From Haemophilus parahaemolyticus (GTDB lineage: Bacteria; Pseudomonadota; Gammaproteobacteria; Enterobacterales; Pasteurellaceae), in the NCBI RefSeq assembly GCF_018373095.1, contig NZ_JAHAHT010000002.1, positions 1-64,000 of the forward strand: DNA of 64,000 nucleotides, read 5' to 3'. A program made the translations under genes and the position numbers. The notes under the pieces were generated by a model. It searched no databases. It saw only the letters and a list, made by a program, of their open reading frames with translations, and was not told the DNA's origin. Below, in pieces: positions 45,532 through 54,665 of this stretch; the first letter of the stretch is position 1, and each line of letters starts with the position of its first letter.

Positions 45532-46020
45532 AAAATGCCCGCTTGTATGATCTGCTCCCCAAAAGTTGGACTAAACAACCAACTGACTAAGGTGCAGATT
45601 TTTTATGACCAAATACAACACTCTTTTCAAACAATAAGTCATCGAATGTTACCTTCAAAATGGTAAAAATTGTGCACTTATCCGTAAACATTTTCAACTT
45701 ACCAGCAGAACATTGCGACATTAGATTAACCAATTTAATCATAGTGAAATCAATGGGTTAGCTGTGCTGGTTAAGAAGCGAAATTACTCACCTAAATTTA
45801 AACTTAACGTGATACAAGCGGTTAAAAACAGAATATTATTACAGCAAATGATTTAAGACGTTCGAAGAGCTGGAAAAAACGATCCACGAGTACATTCATT
45901 ATTACAATCATAAACGCATTTAGGGAGCTAAAAAGAGTGAGCCCTGTGAATGACAGAGCTCAGTCCTTGAACTAAATAAGTCTAACTTTTTAGGTACAGA
46001 TCATATAGAGGGCTTTTTTG
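45532..46020 (+). terminator. crr terminator split by the IS remnant
   Basis: AAAAATGCCCGCTTGTA before the element and TATAGAGGGCTTTTTTG after it would form one GCCC/GGGC stem with A/T flanks and T-run if rejoined. The element therefore landed in the terminator loop and separated the arms by 456 bp. Confidence 0.6.
45548..46003 (+). mobile_element. Internally deleted IS3-family element (IS150-like)
   Basis: 456 bp bounded by 25-bp imperfect inverted repeats: TGATCTG-CCCCAAAAGTT side at 45548 and the matching TAACTTTTTAGGTACAGATCA end at 46003. Inside, from ATG 45604, a stop-interrupted OrfA reads MTKYNTLFKQ*VIECYLQNG then a helix-turn-helix like segment (ALIRKHFQLTSRTLR). The right part encodes the end of the OrfB integrase (TFEELEKTIHEYIHYYNHKR) with further stops. 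Most of the catalytic DDE domain is deleted. Only a TA is shared by both flanks, so no clear target duplication is seen. Confidence 0.8.
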
Positions 46021-46044
46021 TATTCATTTGTAGTTATAATAGAC

Positions 46045-46090
46045 AAAATTGTTGCTGACATTTATTTTTAAAATATTAGCAACAATTTTT
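46045..46090. terminator. Hairpin downstream of the IS remnant
   Basis: AAAATTGTTGCT/AGCAACAATTTT, 12-bp perfect stem with an AT-rich loop and following T-run; may now serve as the effective terminator for crr. Confidence 0.6.
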
Positions 46091-46116
46091 ATGGCATAGC
46101 GATCTGGCTTGTATGA

Positions 46117-46147
46117 AAAACCTACTATGTAATTAGTCGGGTTTCTT
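46117..46147. terminator. Terminator of artM
   Basis: AAACC-ACTA/TAGT-GGTTT imperfect stem with T-runs on both strands, just after the artM stop on the minus strand. Confidence 0.65.
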
Positions 46148-46152
46148 TTTCT

Positions 46153-46821
46153 CTATTCTTTCCGTTCAAATACCAGCACTTTATGTTCTAACTTACGCAA
46201 TAGTACAGTCATAATGCCAGTAATAACAAGATAAATTGCCCCTGCGATACCATAAATGGTAATTGCATCATATTCCGTGCCGTAAAGCTGTTTAGCGTAG
46301 CCCATAATATCTAAAATCGTGATGGTTGAGGCAAGTGATGTGCCTTTGAAAACCAAAATGATTTCGTTGCTATAAGAAGGTAACGCTCGTTTTAACGCAT
46401 ACGGAATCAAAATTTTGAGCGTATCTAAACGGCTTAAACCTAATGCTGCACAAGTTTCCCATTGCCCTTTCGGAATCGCTTTTACTGCTCCGTGGAAAAG
46501 TTGCGTTGAGTATGCCGCACTATTAAGGGCTAAAGCCAATACTGCACAAAACCACGCATCAGAAAATAATGCCCAAAGTGGGCTTTGTGTGAGCCATTCA
46601 AATTGACCCGGTCCACTATAAATCAGGAAAAATTGCACCAATAATGGCGTGCCAGTGAATAACATTAAATAGCCGTTCACCAACCCTTTCAAGATTTTAC
46701 TTTCCATTGAAAGCAAGAAAGTAAATATAATTGCCAATACAAAGGCAATGATGAGCGAAACCAGCATTAAGCTCAGGCTAGTTGGAATACCTTGTGCGAT
46801 AACTAAGAAATAATCCCACAT
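46153..46821 (-). CDS. artM: Arginine ABC transporter permease ArtM
   Basis: 222-residue inner-membrane permease, His/Glu/Arg polar amino acid type. The EAA loop is GAVKAIPKGQWETCAALGLS (about 111-130). GTPLLVQFFLIYSG near residue 58 is the usual signature of this family. Its ATG overlaps the artQ stop by one base (TAATG). Last gene of artPIQM. Confidence 0.93.
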   Translation of the reverse strand: MWDYFLVIAQGIPTSLSLMLVSLIIAFVLAIIFTFLLSMESKILKGLVNGYLMLFTGTPLLVQFFLIYSGPGQFEWLTQSPLWALFSDAWFCAVLALALNSAAYSTQLFHGAVKAIPKGQWETCAALGLSRLDTLKILIPYALKRALPSYSNEIILVFKGTSLASTITILDIMGYAKQLYGTEYDAITIYGIAGAIYLVITGIMTVLLRKLEHKVLVFERKE

Positions 46822-47492
46822 TATTTGCCTCCTCGCTCAAAACGGGTGAAACGCAGTTCAAGACGGCGAATAATCACTTGACTAATTAAAGTAATCGCAA
46901 GATAAATCAATGCCGCAAAGCCATACCACGTAAAGGGTTGGTGTTCGTTGGTGTTGATTAAGTCTGCTTGACGCATTAAGTCATCAACGCCGATAAGCGA
47001 AACTAATGCGGTATCTTTTAACAATACGAGCCATTGGTTACTTAAACCAGGCAAAGCGTGTCGCCATACTTGAGGCATAATGATGTGCAAGAAAGTGTAA
47101 CGGCGACTTAAACCTAACACCGCACCACTTTCCCACTGTCCGTTCGGAATCGCTTGAATTGCCCCACGAAGTGATTGTGAAGCATAAGCAGCAAAAATTA
47201 AGCTTAACGCTAGCACACCGCTGTTAAAGGCACTAAATTCGATGTATTCACCTGTGATTTTTTCGATCAGCTCGGTTGAACCGAAATAGATTAACAACAC
47301 GACCAAAATTTCAGGTAAACCACGCATTAAAGTGAGAAAAACCGTGGTTGGTTTGCTGATGCAAGCGGTCTTATTCATCTCCAAACTTACAAAAAGAATG
47401 GAAAGTAATAAGCCGACGACAAGCGACGCCAGTGCAAGCCCAAGCGTCATGAGCGTTGCACTGTAAATTAAAGGAAGATATTCGGTAAACAT
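46821..47492 (-). CDS. artQ: Arginine ABC transporter permease ArtQ
   Basis: 223-residue partner permease; MRGLPEILVVLLIYFGSTEL and the EAA loop GAIQAIPNGQWESGAVLGLS are clear. It forms the membrane channel with ArtM. It begins 3 bp after the artI stop, and the reading order artP-artI-artQ-artM is that of Haemophilus and enterics. Confidence 0.93.
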   Translation of the reverse strand: MFTEYLPLIYSATLMTLGLALASLVVGLLLSILFVSLEMNKTACISKPTTVFLTLMRGLPEILVVLLIYFGSTELIEKITGEYIEFSAFNSGVLALSLIFAAYASQSLRGAIQAIPNGQWESGAVLGLSRRYTFLHIIMPQVWRHALPGLSNQWLVLLKDTALVSLIGVDDLMRQADLINTNEHQPFTWYGFAALIYLAITLISQVIIRRLELRFTRFERGGK

Positions 47493-47495
47493 AGC

Positions 47496-48218
47496 TTACT
47501 TGTTTGTCATCCATTTATCGTAGATTTTTTGGTATTCGCCGTTCGCTTTAATGGTTGCTAAACCTTTGTTTAACTCATCCACAAGATCTTTGTTGCCTTT
47601 GTTGATCGCAATCCCCAAACCATTACCAAAGTATTTTTGGTTAGTCACTTTTTCGCCCACAAAGGTTAAATCTGTTTCTTTTGAAAGCATATCGGCTAAT
47701 ACGGCAGTATCACCAAAGATTAAATCAATACGCCCATTTTTTAAGTCTAAGATTGAATCTTGAATTGAGTTATACGCTTTAGGAGCGTATTGTTTTGCTT
47801 CGGCTACAACATATTGTTGGAAAGTTGTCCCATTTTGTACGCCTACATTTTTCGCGGTGTTTAAGTCTGCTTTACCTTTTAGGGCAATGAAACTTGCTGA
47901 ACTATCATAATAGGCATCAGAGAAAAGCACTTGTTTGCTACGTGCTTCAGTAATATCCATTGCGGAAATAGCACCATCGATACGTTTTTGTTTTACCGCT
48001 TGCACTAAGCCATCAAAAGAGAGACTTTTGAATGAGCAGTTTGCTTGGATTTCTTTACAAATTGCATTGGCAATATCGACGTCAAAACCGATGATTTCAC
48101 CTTTTTCGTTGGTTGTTTCAAACGGTGGGTAGCTTGGTTCCATTGCGAAAGTTAAATCTTTTGCTTGTGCTGAGAAAGTTGCGAATGCAATAGCGGATGC
48201 GATAAGTAATTTTTTCAT
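47496..48218 (-). CDS. artI: Arginine-binding periplasmic protein
   Basis: 240 residues. The signal peptide [19 protein letters not shown] precedes a mature protein with [14 protein letters not shown], the solute-binding family 3 signature. Asp and Arg ligand segments ([20 protein letters not shown]) are in place. It delivers arginine to ArtQM. Confidence 0.93.
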   Translation of the reverse strand: MKKLLIASAIAFATFSAQAKDLTFAMEPSYPPFETTNEKGEIIGFDVDIANAICKEIQANCSFKSLSFDGLVQAVKQKRIDGAISAMDITEARSKQVLFSDAYYDSSASFIALKGKADLNTAKNVGVQNGTTFQQYVVAEAKQYAPKAYNSIQDSILDLKNGRIDLIFGDTAVLADMLSKETDLTFVGEKVTNQKYFGNGLGIAINKGNKDLVDELNKGLATIKANGEYQKIYDKWMTNK

Positions 48219-48247
48219 AAGAAAGTCCTTATTAAATATGTGTTTAA

Positions 48248-48982
48248 TTATTCAGAATGAGAAAGATATTGAGCAAACTCTGCGGTTTTTGGCTGTTCAA
48301 AACAACTTGAATCGCCTTGCTCAATAATATGCCCTTTCTCCATATACACTACTTTGGTTGCCACTTTGCGAGCTACGCCCACCTCGTGCGTTACGATTAC
48401 CTGCGTGATACCTGTATTTTTCAATTCTTTAATAATATCAACCACTTGTGCAGTGATTTCTGGGTCAAGTGCTGCGGTTGGTTCATCAAATAACAACACT
48501 TGTGGTTGCATCATCAAAGCACGAGCAATCGCCACACGTTGTTGCTGACCACCTGAAAGTTGAAGCGGAAAACGATCAGCAAATTCGCCTAAACGTAAAC
48601 GTTCTAAATGGGCTTTTGCCTGTGTAATCACTTCTTCTTTCGATATTCCCAATACTTTCATCGGTGCTTCAATTAAGTTTTGTAGCACGGTCAAATGGTT
48701 CCATAAATGATATTGCTGGAACACCATTCCCACTTCACGACGAAGTAGCGCTATCTGTTTTGCATCCATTTTGGCGGATAAATTAAAGCTATGTTTCGCC
48801 ACTTCCAGCGTACCTTCTTGCGGTACTTCCAATAAATTCAGTGTGCGAATAAGCGTGCTTTTCCCTGCCCCAGACGGGCCAAGCAACACCACCACATCGC
48901 CTTTTTCAACATCAAGATTGATGTCAAAAAGTGCTTGGTTGTTGCCATAGAAAAAATTGATGTGATGAAGACGAATTGCCAT
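48248..48982 (-). CDS. artP: Arginine ABC transporter ATPase ArtP
   Basis: 244 residues. Walker [20 protein letters not shown]-loop [10 protein letters not shown], signature [15 protein letters not shown], Walker [15 protein letters not shown] and switch His in VTHEVGVA. First gene of the operon; two ARG boxes lie 33-67 bp upstream of the start, so repression by ArgR with arginine is expected. Confidence 0.95.
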   Translation of the reverse strand: MAIRLHHINFFYGNNQALFDINLDVEKGDVVVLLGPSGAGKSTLIRTLNLLEVPQEGTLEVAKHSFNLSAKMDAKQIALLRREVGMVFQQYHLWNHLTVLQNLIEAPMKVLGISKEEVITQAKAHLERLRLGEFADRFPLQLSGGQQQRVAIARALMMQPQVLLFDEPTAALDPEITAQVVDIIKELKNTGITQVIVTHEVGVARKVATKVVYMEKGHIIEQGDSSCFEQPKTAEFAQYLSHSE

Positions 48983-49014
48983 TCGTTAAATCCTGTTAAG
49001 TAAACTAAATGAAT

Positions 49015-49049
49015 TGAATGAATATTATGAATTTTTGCATAATTATGCA
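49015..49049 (-). promoter_or_regulatory. Tandem ARG boxes (ArgR operator) of artPIQM
   Basis: TGAAT-GAAT-ATTAT (49015-49028) and TGCAT-AATT-ATGCA (49036-49049) match the ARG-box core TGAAT-N4-ATTCA with few mismatches. Their centres are 21 bp apart, the canonical spacing for an ArgR hexamer. Confidence 0.75.
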
Positions 49050-49095
49050 AGCAGTTTTTGAGGAAATTTTTGAGGAGGAAGAATATAAATGTAAA

Positions 49096-49120
49096 AGCCG
49101 AGGATAATGAATCCTCGGCT
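49096..49120 (-). terminator. Terminator of the 34-residue lipoprotein gene
   Basis: AGCCGAGGAT/ATCCTCGGCT perfect 10-bp stem, 5-nt loop, then TTTTAC on the minus strand. The stem overlaps the lipoprotein stop codon. Confidence 0.8.
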
Positions 49121-49223
49121 AAGGATAGATTACACAACTTTTTACTTCAGGGCTTGGGCGATTTCCACAACTCGCGATGGTGGTAGATAAAATAACTAAG
49201 CCAATTAAATATGTTTTATTCAT
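49119..49223 (-). CDS. 34-residue lipoprotein
   Basis: Minus-strand ORF from ATG 49223 with AAGGAG 7 nt upstream. It reads MNKTYLIGLVILSTTIASC then GNRPSPEVKSCVIYP. TTIASC is an acceptable lipobox, giving a mature lipopeptide of about 15 residues with one further Cys. It has its own ribosome-binding site and a strong terminator and sits between artP and mdh. No family is recognised; it is not entericidin- or LptM-like by sequence. Confidence 0.65.
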   Translation of the reverse strand: MNKTYLIGLVILSTTIASCGNRPSPEVKSCVIYP

Positions 49224-49257
49224 AGTAGACTCCTTATGTATTTTCGCTCAATTTAGA

Positions 49258-49284
49258 AAAAAAGGGCTGATAAAATCAACCCTC
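49258..49284. terminator. Terminator of mdh
   Basis: AGGG-TGAT/ATCA-CCCT stem with a short A-rich loop and, on the minus strand, a following TTTTTTTC run. Confidence 0.75.
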
Positions 49285-49302
49285 TGAAAAATAAAGAAAA
49301 AA

Positions 49303-50259
49303 TTAAGCATTTACAAAGTCTTTGCCTAACTTAATATCTGCTTCTAATACTTCTTCAAGTGCTTTTAATTTTTCTTGCTCATATTCACTTAATTGACCAA
49401 TTGGCAGAATTTCCTCCACGCCTGTTAAACCGAAACGCACAGGGTGAGCGAAGAATTCTGGGTAACCACTGTCTTTTTTGCTTTCTACATACGCATAACG
49501 CACGCAGTCTTCACCTAATAATGCTTTGAATACCGCTACGGCAAAACGTGCACCCGCTTCTGCCATTGAAAGGGTTGCTGATCCGCCCCCTGCTTTGGCT
49601 TCAACTACTTCCGTTCCTGCATTTTGGATGCGGTGGGTTAATGATTCGATCTCTTCTTGTGTGAAATCAATTTTACGACCTTCAGATAACGCTTGAGAAA
49701 GTAATGGCAGAATGGTTGGGCCAGAGTGCCCACCGATGACAGGCACTTTCACGGTTTCAGCGTGTTTTTCTTTTAATTCAGATACAAAGCTTTTCGCACG
49801 TACCACGTCTAAAGTGGAAACACCGAATAATTTACGTTTGTCGTATACGCCTTTTTTGCGTAATACTTCTGCCGCTAATGGCACCAATGTATTTACAGGG
49901 TTACTTACAATACCCACGCACGCATCAGGGCACACTTCTGCTACTTTTTCAACCAAGTTTTTGATGATGTTACCGTTGATGTTAAATAAATCTGCACGGG
50001 TCATGCCAGGTTTACGTGCCACACCTGCGGTAATTAACACCATATGTGCATCTTTTAACGCAGCAGCTAAGTTCTCTTCGCCTGCATAACCTATTGCTTT
50101 TACAGAAGTTGCAATATGGCTAATATCTACCGCAACACCTGGCGTAACAGGCGAAATATCATAAAGGGCTAATTCTGTGCCTATTGGTAAACGTAATTTT
50201 AACAATAATGCCAAAGTTTGACCGATACCACCAGCAGCACCTAAAAGGGTTAATTTCAT
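49303..50259 (-). CDS. mdh: Malate dehydrogenase
   Basis: 318 residues; NAD-dependent interconversion of malate and oxaloacetate. [17 protein letters not shown] is the dinucleotide loop, [18 protein letters not shown] the mobile active-site loop with substrate Arg, and [18 protein letters not shown] holds the catalytic His. It is divergent from argR, as in E. coli. Confidence 0.97.
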   Translation of the reverse strand: MKLTLLGAAGGIGQTLALLLKLRLPIGTELALYDISPVTPGVAVDISHIATSVKAIGYAGEENLAAALKDAHMVLITAGVARKPGMTRADLFNINGNIIKNLVEKVAEVCPDACVGIVSNPVNTLVPLAAEVLRKKGVYDKRKLFGVSTLDVVRAKSFVSELKEKHAETVKVPVIGGHSGPTILPLLSQALSEGRKIDFTQEEIESLTHRIQNAGTEVVEAKAGGGSATLSMAEAGARFAVAVFKALLGEDCVRYAYVESKKDSGYPEFFAHPVRFGLTGVEEILPIGQLSEYEQEKLKALEEVLEADIKLGKDFVNA

Positions 50260-50428
50260 AAAAAAACTCCTATTAAAATGAAAGAATTTAATCTCAAAAT
50301 TGGAGAAATTTTAACAGATTTTTACCTAAAAAGGGGAGTGTGTTCTGTTGAAAATATAATCTGAATCAAGTTTTTACCAAATAATCATTTAATTCATTAA
50401 GAAAATTAACAGAACAAATTGCTTTTTA

Positions 50429-50463
50429 TGCATAGATACGCAAGAATTCTGCATAGAAATTGA
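50429..50463 (+). promoter_or_regulatory. Tandem ARG boxes upstream of argR
   Basis: TGCAT-AGAT-ACGCA (50429-50442) and TGCAT-AGAA-ATTGA (50450-50463), centres exactly 21 bp apart, ending 23 bp before the argR ATG. They indicate autorepression by ArgR. Confidence 0.65.
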
Positions 50464-50486
50464 ATTTTTAACTGAAAAGGAAACTC

Positions 50487-50939
50487 ATGGATAAACTTTC
50501 TGAAGCATTCAAGGCTCTATTAAAAGAAGAAAAGTTTGGTTCACAAAGCGAAATTGTGACGGCTTTACAGGAGCAAGGCTTTGAAAACATTAATCAATCT
50601 AAAGTCTCTCGAATGCTCTCTAAATTCGGTGCTATTCGCACCCGCAATACTAAAATGGAAATGGTTTATCAATTGCCGAATGAATTGAGTGTACCAGCCA
50701 CTTCCAGCCCGTTGAAAAACTTGGTGGTGGACATCGATCACAACGATCTACTAATTGTAGTGAAAACCAGCCCTGGTGCGGCACAGTTGATTGCACGCTT
50801 GCTTGACTCCATCGGCAAAAGCGAAGGCATTTTAGGTACTATCGCAGGCGATGACACTATTTTCATTACGCCAACTCGGGGAATAGAGATGGATGATTTA
50901 ATGCAAACCGTCCGCACTCTATTTGAAAGCTCATTTTAA
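50487..50939 (+). CDS. argR: Arginine repressor ArgR
   Basis: 150 residues. The N-terminal winged helix has [20 protein letters not shown] then [15 protein letters not shown]; the C-terminal arginine-binding and hexamerisation domain has [20 protein letters not shown] then [13 protein letters not shown]. Regulates arginine synthesis and transport; probable operators are in front of itself and artP in this window. Its TAA overlaps the next ATG by one base. Confidence 0.96.
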   Translation: MDKLSEAFKALLKEEKFGSQSEIVTALQEQGFENINQSKVSRMLSKFGAIRTRNTKMEMVYQLPNELSVPATSSPLKNLVVDIDHNDLLIVVKTSPGAAQLIARLLDSIGKSEGILGTIAGDDTIFITPTRGIEMDDLMQTVRTLFESSF

Positions 50940-51820
50940 TGAACATTTTACTTACAGGTGGCACAGGGTTTATTGGTTCGCATTTAGTGCCCATTTTGCT
51001 TGAAAAAGGGCATCAGCTCACGCTCTTATCTCGTAAAACAAGACAGCCTCAGCAAGCGGTCAAATTTGTGCAAACCCTTGCAAACTCCAGCGATTTAAAT
51101 GAATTTGATGCCGTGATTAACCTCGCGGGCGAACCAATTTTTGATAAACGTTGGACAGAAAAGCAAAAGCAAAAATTGCTCGACAGTCGTGTGAAACTAA
51201 CCAATCAGCTTGCCGCTCTCTTTGCTAAAAGCACACAACCGCCTGCTGTGTTTATTTCGAGTTCTGCCACTGGCTTTTACGGTGATTTGCCGACAGACCA
51301 ATCTGGTCATGAAAAAACGCCTTCAAGCGGTGGATTTACTGCAGAATTATGCAAACAGTGGGAGGTAGAGGCGTTAAAAACAGAAGCCATCACAAGGCTT
51401 TGCCTTATCCGCACGGGGATTGTGTTTTCCGAACGAGGAGGGGCATTAAAAAGGATGCTCCCACTTTATCGCTTAGGGCTTGGAGGGAAACTAGGTAATG
51501 GCAAACAGCATTGGGCATGGATTGCATTAGAGGACTATTTGCGTGCCCTATGTTTCTTATTGGAAAATCCGAACTGCGTTGGAGTGTATAATTTCGTTTC
51601 ACCTTATCCTGTGACCAATGCAGAATTCAACTGCTGGTTGGCAAAGCGGTGTAGTAAACCTGCATTCTGCCACATGCCTGCTTTTGTATTGAAATGGCTA
51701 CTTGGCGAACGTTCGGCAATTTTGTTGGATAATCAACCGCTTGTACCAACGCATTTGTTGGCGGATGGGTTTGGGTTTAGGTACCCTGATTTGAATTTTT
51801 TAAACATAAAATTTTCGTAA
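50939..51820 (+). CDS. YfcH-like NAD-dependent epimerase (TIGR01777, SDR39U1 family)
   Basis: 293 residues. The N-terminal ILLTGGTGFIGSHLVPILLE is the extended-SDR nucleotide loop; VINLAGEPIFDKRWTEKQKQ and VFISSSATGFYGD hold the family-specific and catalytic regions, with a DUF1731-like C-terminal tail. Homologous to E. coli YfcH and a Haemophilus protein; substrate unknown. Translationally coupled to argR through a TAATG overlap. Confidence 0.9.
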   Translation: MNILLTGGTGFIGSHLVPILLEKGHQLTLLSRKTRQPQQAVKFVQTLANSSDLNEFDAVINLAGEPIFDKRWTEKQKQKLLDSRVKLTNQLAALFAKSTQPPAVFISSSATGFYGDLPTDQSGHEKTPSSGGFTAELCKQWEVEALKTEAITRLCLIRTGIVFSERGGALKRMLPLYRLGLGGKLGNGKQHWAWIALEDYLRALCFLLENPNCVGVYNFVSPYPVTNAEFNCWLAKRCSKPAFCHMPAFVLKWLLGERSAILLDNQPLVPTHLLADGFGFRYPDLNFLNIKFS

Positions 51821-51831
51821 ATTTATTAGCT

Positions 51832-51865
51832 AATTTTTTCGGCAGTATCTATTAACGAAAAAATT
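51832..51865. terminator. Possible weak terminator after the yfcH-like gene
   Basis: AATTTTTTCG/CGAAAAAATT perfect 10-bp stem with a 14-nt loop; AT-rich and without a clean T-run. Confidence 0.4.
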
Positions 51866-51889
51866 AAGTAACAACACCTAGGAATATTT

Positions 51890-52846
51890 ATGCTACTTGA
51901 TATCCTCTACCTCGTCATCGGCTTAATCCTCCTCGTTTGGAGTGCCGATAAATTTGTGGATGGTGCATCAGCTACTGCACGCTACTTGGGGCTTTCGCCT
52001 CTACTTATCGGCATTGTGATCGTAGGCTTTGGCACATCCACGCCTGAAATGCTTGTCTCAGCCTCTTCTGCATTAGACGGGGCATCTGGCTTAGCGTTGG
52101 GCAACGCTTATGGCTCGAACATCTCCAATATTGCCCTGATTTTAGGGGGGACCGCTGTGATCTCACCAATTTTGGTAGCAAAAGATGTGCTCAAAAAAGA
52201 GCTTCCTGCATTGCTGGCAATCACCGCACTTTCTGCCTATTTTTTAACTGATGCGACAGTTACTCAAACAGAAGCGGTCATTTTATTGGTCATTTTTGCC
52301 ATTTATATGGGCTGGCGAATTTGGGAGGCGAGAAAATCGCCCGATGCGGTTGAGGAAGAAGAAAATCAAGCCCCCGTTTCGCTTAAAAAATCGGTGTTCT
52401 GGCTTGTAGTCGGCTTATTGCTGTTAGTGGCAAGCTCAAAATTGATGGTAGTCGGTGCAGTGTCACTTGCCAAAGAGCTAGGTGTAAGCGATTTAGTTAT
52501 CGGCTTAACCATTGTGGCGGTGGGCACCTCTTTACCTGAGCTCGCATCTTCCATTATCGCAGCACGCAAAGGCGAATCTGATTTAGCCCTCGGCAATATT
52601 GTCGGTTCAAACCTCTTTAATACCTTGATGGTAGTTGGCATTGCGGGAGTAATTAGCCCAATGCACGTTGAGCCTGATATTTTCAGCCGCGATATGCTAG
52701 TGATGTCTGCACTCACCGTGCTACTCGCTCTCTGCTGCTATCCATTCAGTCGCAAAAAACAAGGTAAAATTACCCGCTTTGAGGGATTTCTTTTGATACT
52801 CTGTTTTGTAGGCTATACTCTCTATTTACTTAAAAGTGTGGTTTAA
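51890..52846 (+). CDS. YrbG-type calcium/sodium (K+-independent) antiporter
   Basis: 318 residues of ten membrane helices in two inverted halves. The alpha repeats are GIVIVGFGTSTPEMLVSASS and GLTIVAVGTSLPELASSIIA, each followed by a LGNxxGSN segment (LGNAYGSNISN, LGNIVGSNLFN), the cation-binding signatures of the Ca/cation antiporter family. The dsbD start lies 1 bp after its stop, so they form a transcript. Confidence 0.92.
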   Translation: MLLDILYLVIGLILLVWSADKFVDGASATARYLGLSPLLIGIVIVGFGTSTPEMLVSASSALDGASGLALGNAYGSNISNIALILGGTAVISPILVAKDVLKKELPALLAITALSAYFLTDATVTQTEAVILLVIFAIYMGWRIWEARKSPDAVEEEENQAPVSLKKSVFWLVVGLLLLVASSKLMVVGAVSLAKELGVSDLVIGLTIVAVGTSLPELASSIIAARKGESDLALGNIVGSNLFNTLMVVGIAGVISPMHVEPDIFSRDMLVMSALTVLLALCCYPFSRKKQGKITRFEGFLLILCFVGYTLYLLKSVV

Positions 52847-52847
52847 A

Positions 52848-54593
52848 ATGTTACGTATTCTGATACTTCTCGTAAGTCTCTGCCTCTCGCTTAATGGTCA
52901 GGCGGGCTTATTTGATAAAAAACCGACTTTCCTCGCAAGCCAACAAGCGTTCCAATTTGACGCCAAGCAATCGGGCAACCAATTGGCACTAAATTGGCAA
53001 ATCGCAGATGGCTACTACCTCTACCAAAAAGAGGTGCAAATTACCCCAATACAAGCCGAATTGGGTGAGTGGCAATTTCCGCCAGCGGAACGCCATCAAG
53101 ATGAATTTTTTGGTGATGTGGAAATTTTCCGCAACGAACTGAGCTTACAAATTCCGCTAAAATCGTCTCAAAATGGTTCGGTAGAAATTCGCTATCAAGG
53201 TTGCACCAAAGGCTTCTGTTATCCGCCTGAAACGGTGAGCGTGCCTCTGCAAAATGTGGAAGCACAAGCGGTCGATTCTGCTCAAAATATTGCAAATTCA
53301 GCTGTTGCAAATTCTAGCGAAAATTCAACCGCTTCTAATATGGCAGGCATCAGCCAACAAGACCAACTTGCAAGCCAGCTTTCACAAAATCGCTTGTCGA
53401 TTTTCTGGTTTTTCGTGTTGGGGGTAGGTTTGGCATTTACCCCGTGTGTGTTGCCAATGTTGCCACTGCTTTCCGCGATTGTAATCGGCAACCAACAACG
53501 TCCAAATAGCCTAAAAGCATTGCTACTCAGCCTCACTTACGTGCAAGGTATGGCACTCACTTACACCTCGCTTGGTTTGATTGTGGCAGCAATTGGCTTG
53601 CCATTCCAAATTGCCTTGCAAAGCCCGCCCGTGTTAATTGGCTTAGCGATTTTATTTACCTTGCTCGCGGCTTCCATGTTTGGCTTGTTTGAAATTCGCT
53701 TGCCAAATGCGTGGCAACAAAAGTTGAATGCACTCAGCCAAAAACAATCAGGTGGTGCATTCGGTAGCGTGTTTATCATGGGGATAATCGCAGGCTTAGT
53801 TGCCTCACCTTGCACCTCTGCCCCACTTTCGGGTGCATTGCTTTACGTGGCTCAAAGTGGCGATCTATTCACGGGTGGTTTAGCACTTTATTTGCTCGCA
53901 CTTGGAATGGGTATTCCACTTGTGTTGATCACTCTCTTTGGTAACAAAATTCTGCCTAAATCAGGCGATTGGTTACTAAAAGTAAAAACGGCTTTCGGTT
54001 TTGTAATGTTAGCGTTACCGATTTTCCTGATTGCCCGCTTATTACCAACTCAAATTGAACCCTTACTTTGGTCTACTTTAGCATTGGTATTCTTAGGTTG
54101 GATGATTAGCGTTATTCCTGCTACAGGTGTGTTGAAAAATGCGATTCGCATTGGTTTGTTTGCATTGTTTGCTTTATCTGCCTACCCGTGGGCAAATTTA
54201 GTGTGGGGCAATAGTTCACATTCAGTAGAAACCTCATCGCACGCCAAATTTATTCGCATTAGTTCATTAGCGGAATTAGACACTCAACTTGCCGAAGCGA
54301 AAGGTAAAAAAGTGATGTTTGATCTTTATGCCGACTGGTGTGTCGCTTGCAAAGAGTTCGAAAAATACACTTTCTCTGATGCTAAAGTGCAACAAAAATT
54401 AGATGAAATGGTGTTATTACAAGTAGATATGACTCGAAACTCATCTGACAACGATGCCATTATGCAACGCTTCCAAATCCTAGGATTACCAACAATTTTG
54501 TTCTTTGATGAACAAGGGCAAGAGATAAGCCAAATGCGAATCACAGGATTTTTGGATGCTGAACAGTTTTTGGATTGGCTAACAAAAAAATAG
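52848..54593 (+). CDS. dsbD: Thiol:disulfide interchange protein DsbD
   Basis: 581 residues; moves electrons from cytoplasmic thioredoxin to the periplasm to reduce DsbC and cytochrome maturation proteins. The signal peptide ends near residue 19. The periplasmic alpha domain has Cys119 and Cys124 (GCTKGFCYPPE). The eight-helix beta domain carries FTPCVLPMLPLLS and ASPCTSAPLSG. The C-terminal thioredoxin-like gamma domain has DWCVACKEFEKYTF. ATG 52848 is chosen over GTG 52836, which overlaps the upstream gene. Works in the opposite direction to DsbA at 25.8 kb. Confidence 0.95.
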   Translation: MLRILILLVSLCLSLNGQAGLFDKKPTFLASQQAFQFDAKQSGNQLALNWQIADGYYLYQKEVQITPIQAELGEWQFPPAERHQDEFFGDVEIFRNELSLQIPLKSSQNGSVEIRYQGCTKGFCYPPETVSVPLQNVEAQAVDSAQNIANSAVANSSENSTASNMAGISQQDQLASQLSQNRLSIFWFFVLGVGLAFTPCVLPMLPLLSAIVIGNQQRPNSLKALLLSLTYVQGMALTYTSLGLIVAAIGLPFQIALQSPPVLIGLAILFTLLAASMFGLFEIRLPNAWQQKLNALSQKQSGGAFGSVFIMGIIAGLVASPCTSAPLSGALLYVAQSGDLFTGGLALYLLALGMGIPLVLITLFGNKILPKSGDWLLKVKTAFGFVMLALPIFLIARLLPTQIEPLLWSTLALVFLGWMISVIPATGVLKNAIRIGLFALFALSAYPWANLVWGNSSHSVETSSHAKFIRISSLAELDTQLAEAKGKKVMFDLYADWCVACKEFEKYTFSDAKVQQKLDEMVLLQVDMTRNSSDNDAIMQRFQILGLPTILFFDEQGQEISQMRITGFLDAEQFLDWLTKK

Positions 54594-54612
54594 TGAGATG
54601 CTTTTAGTGATT

Positions 54613-54650
54613 AAAAAAGGCTAAATTCCCAAAGAATTTAGCCTTTCGCT
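54613..54650. terminator. Bidirectional terminator between dsbD and the peroxiredoxin gene
   Basis: AAAGGCTAAATTC/GAATTTAGCCTTT perfect 13-bp stem with a CCCAA-type loop, between convergent genes. Confidence 0.9.
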
Positions 54651-54665
54651 ATAAAGTTATTTCAA

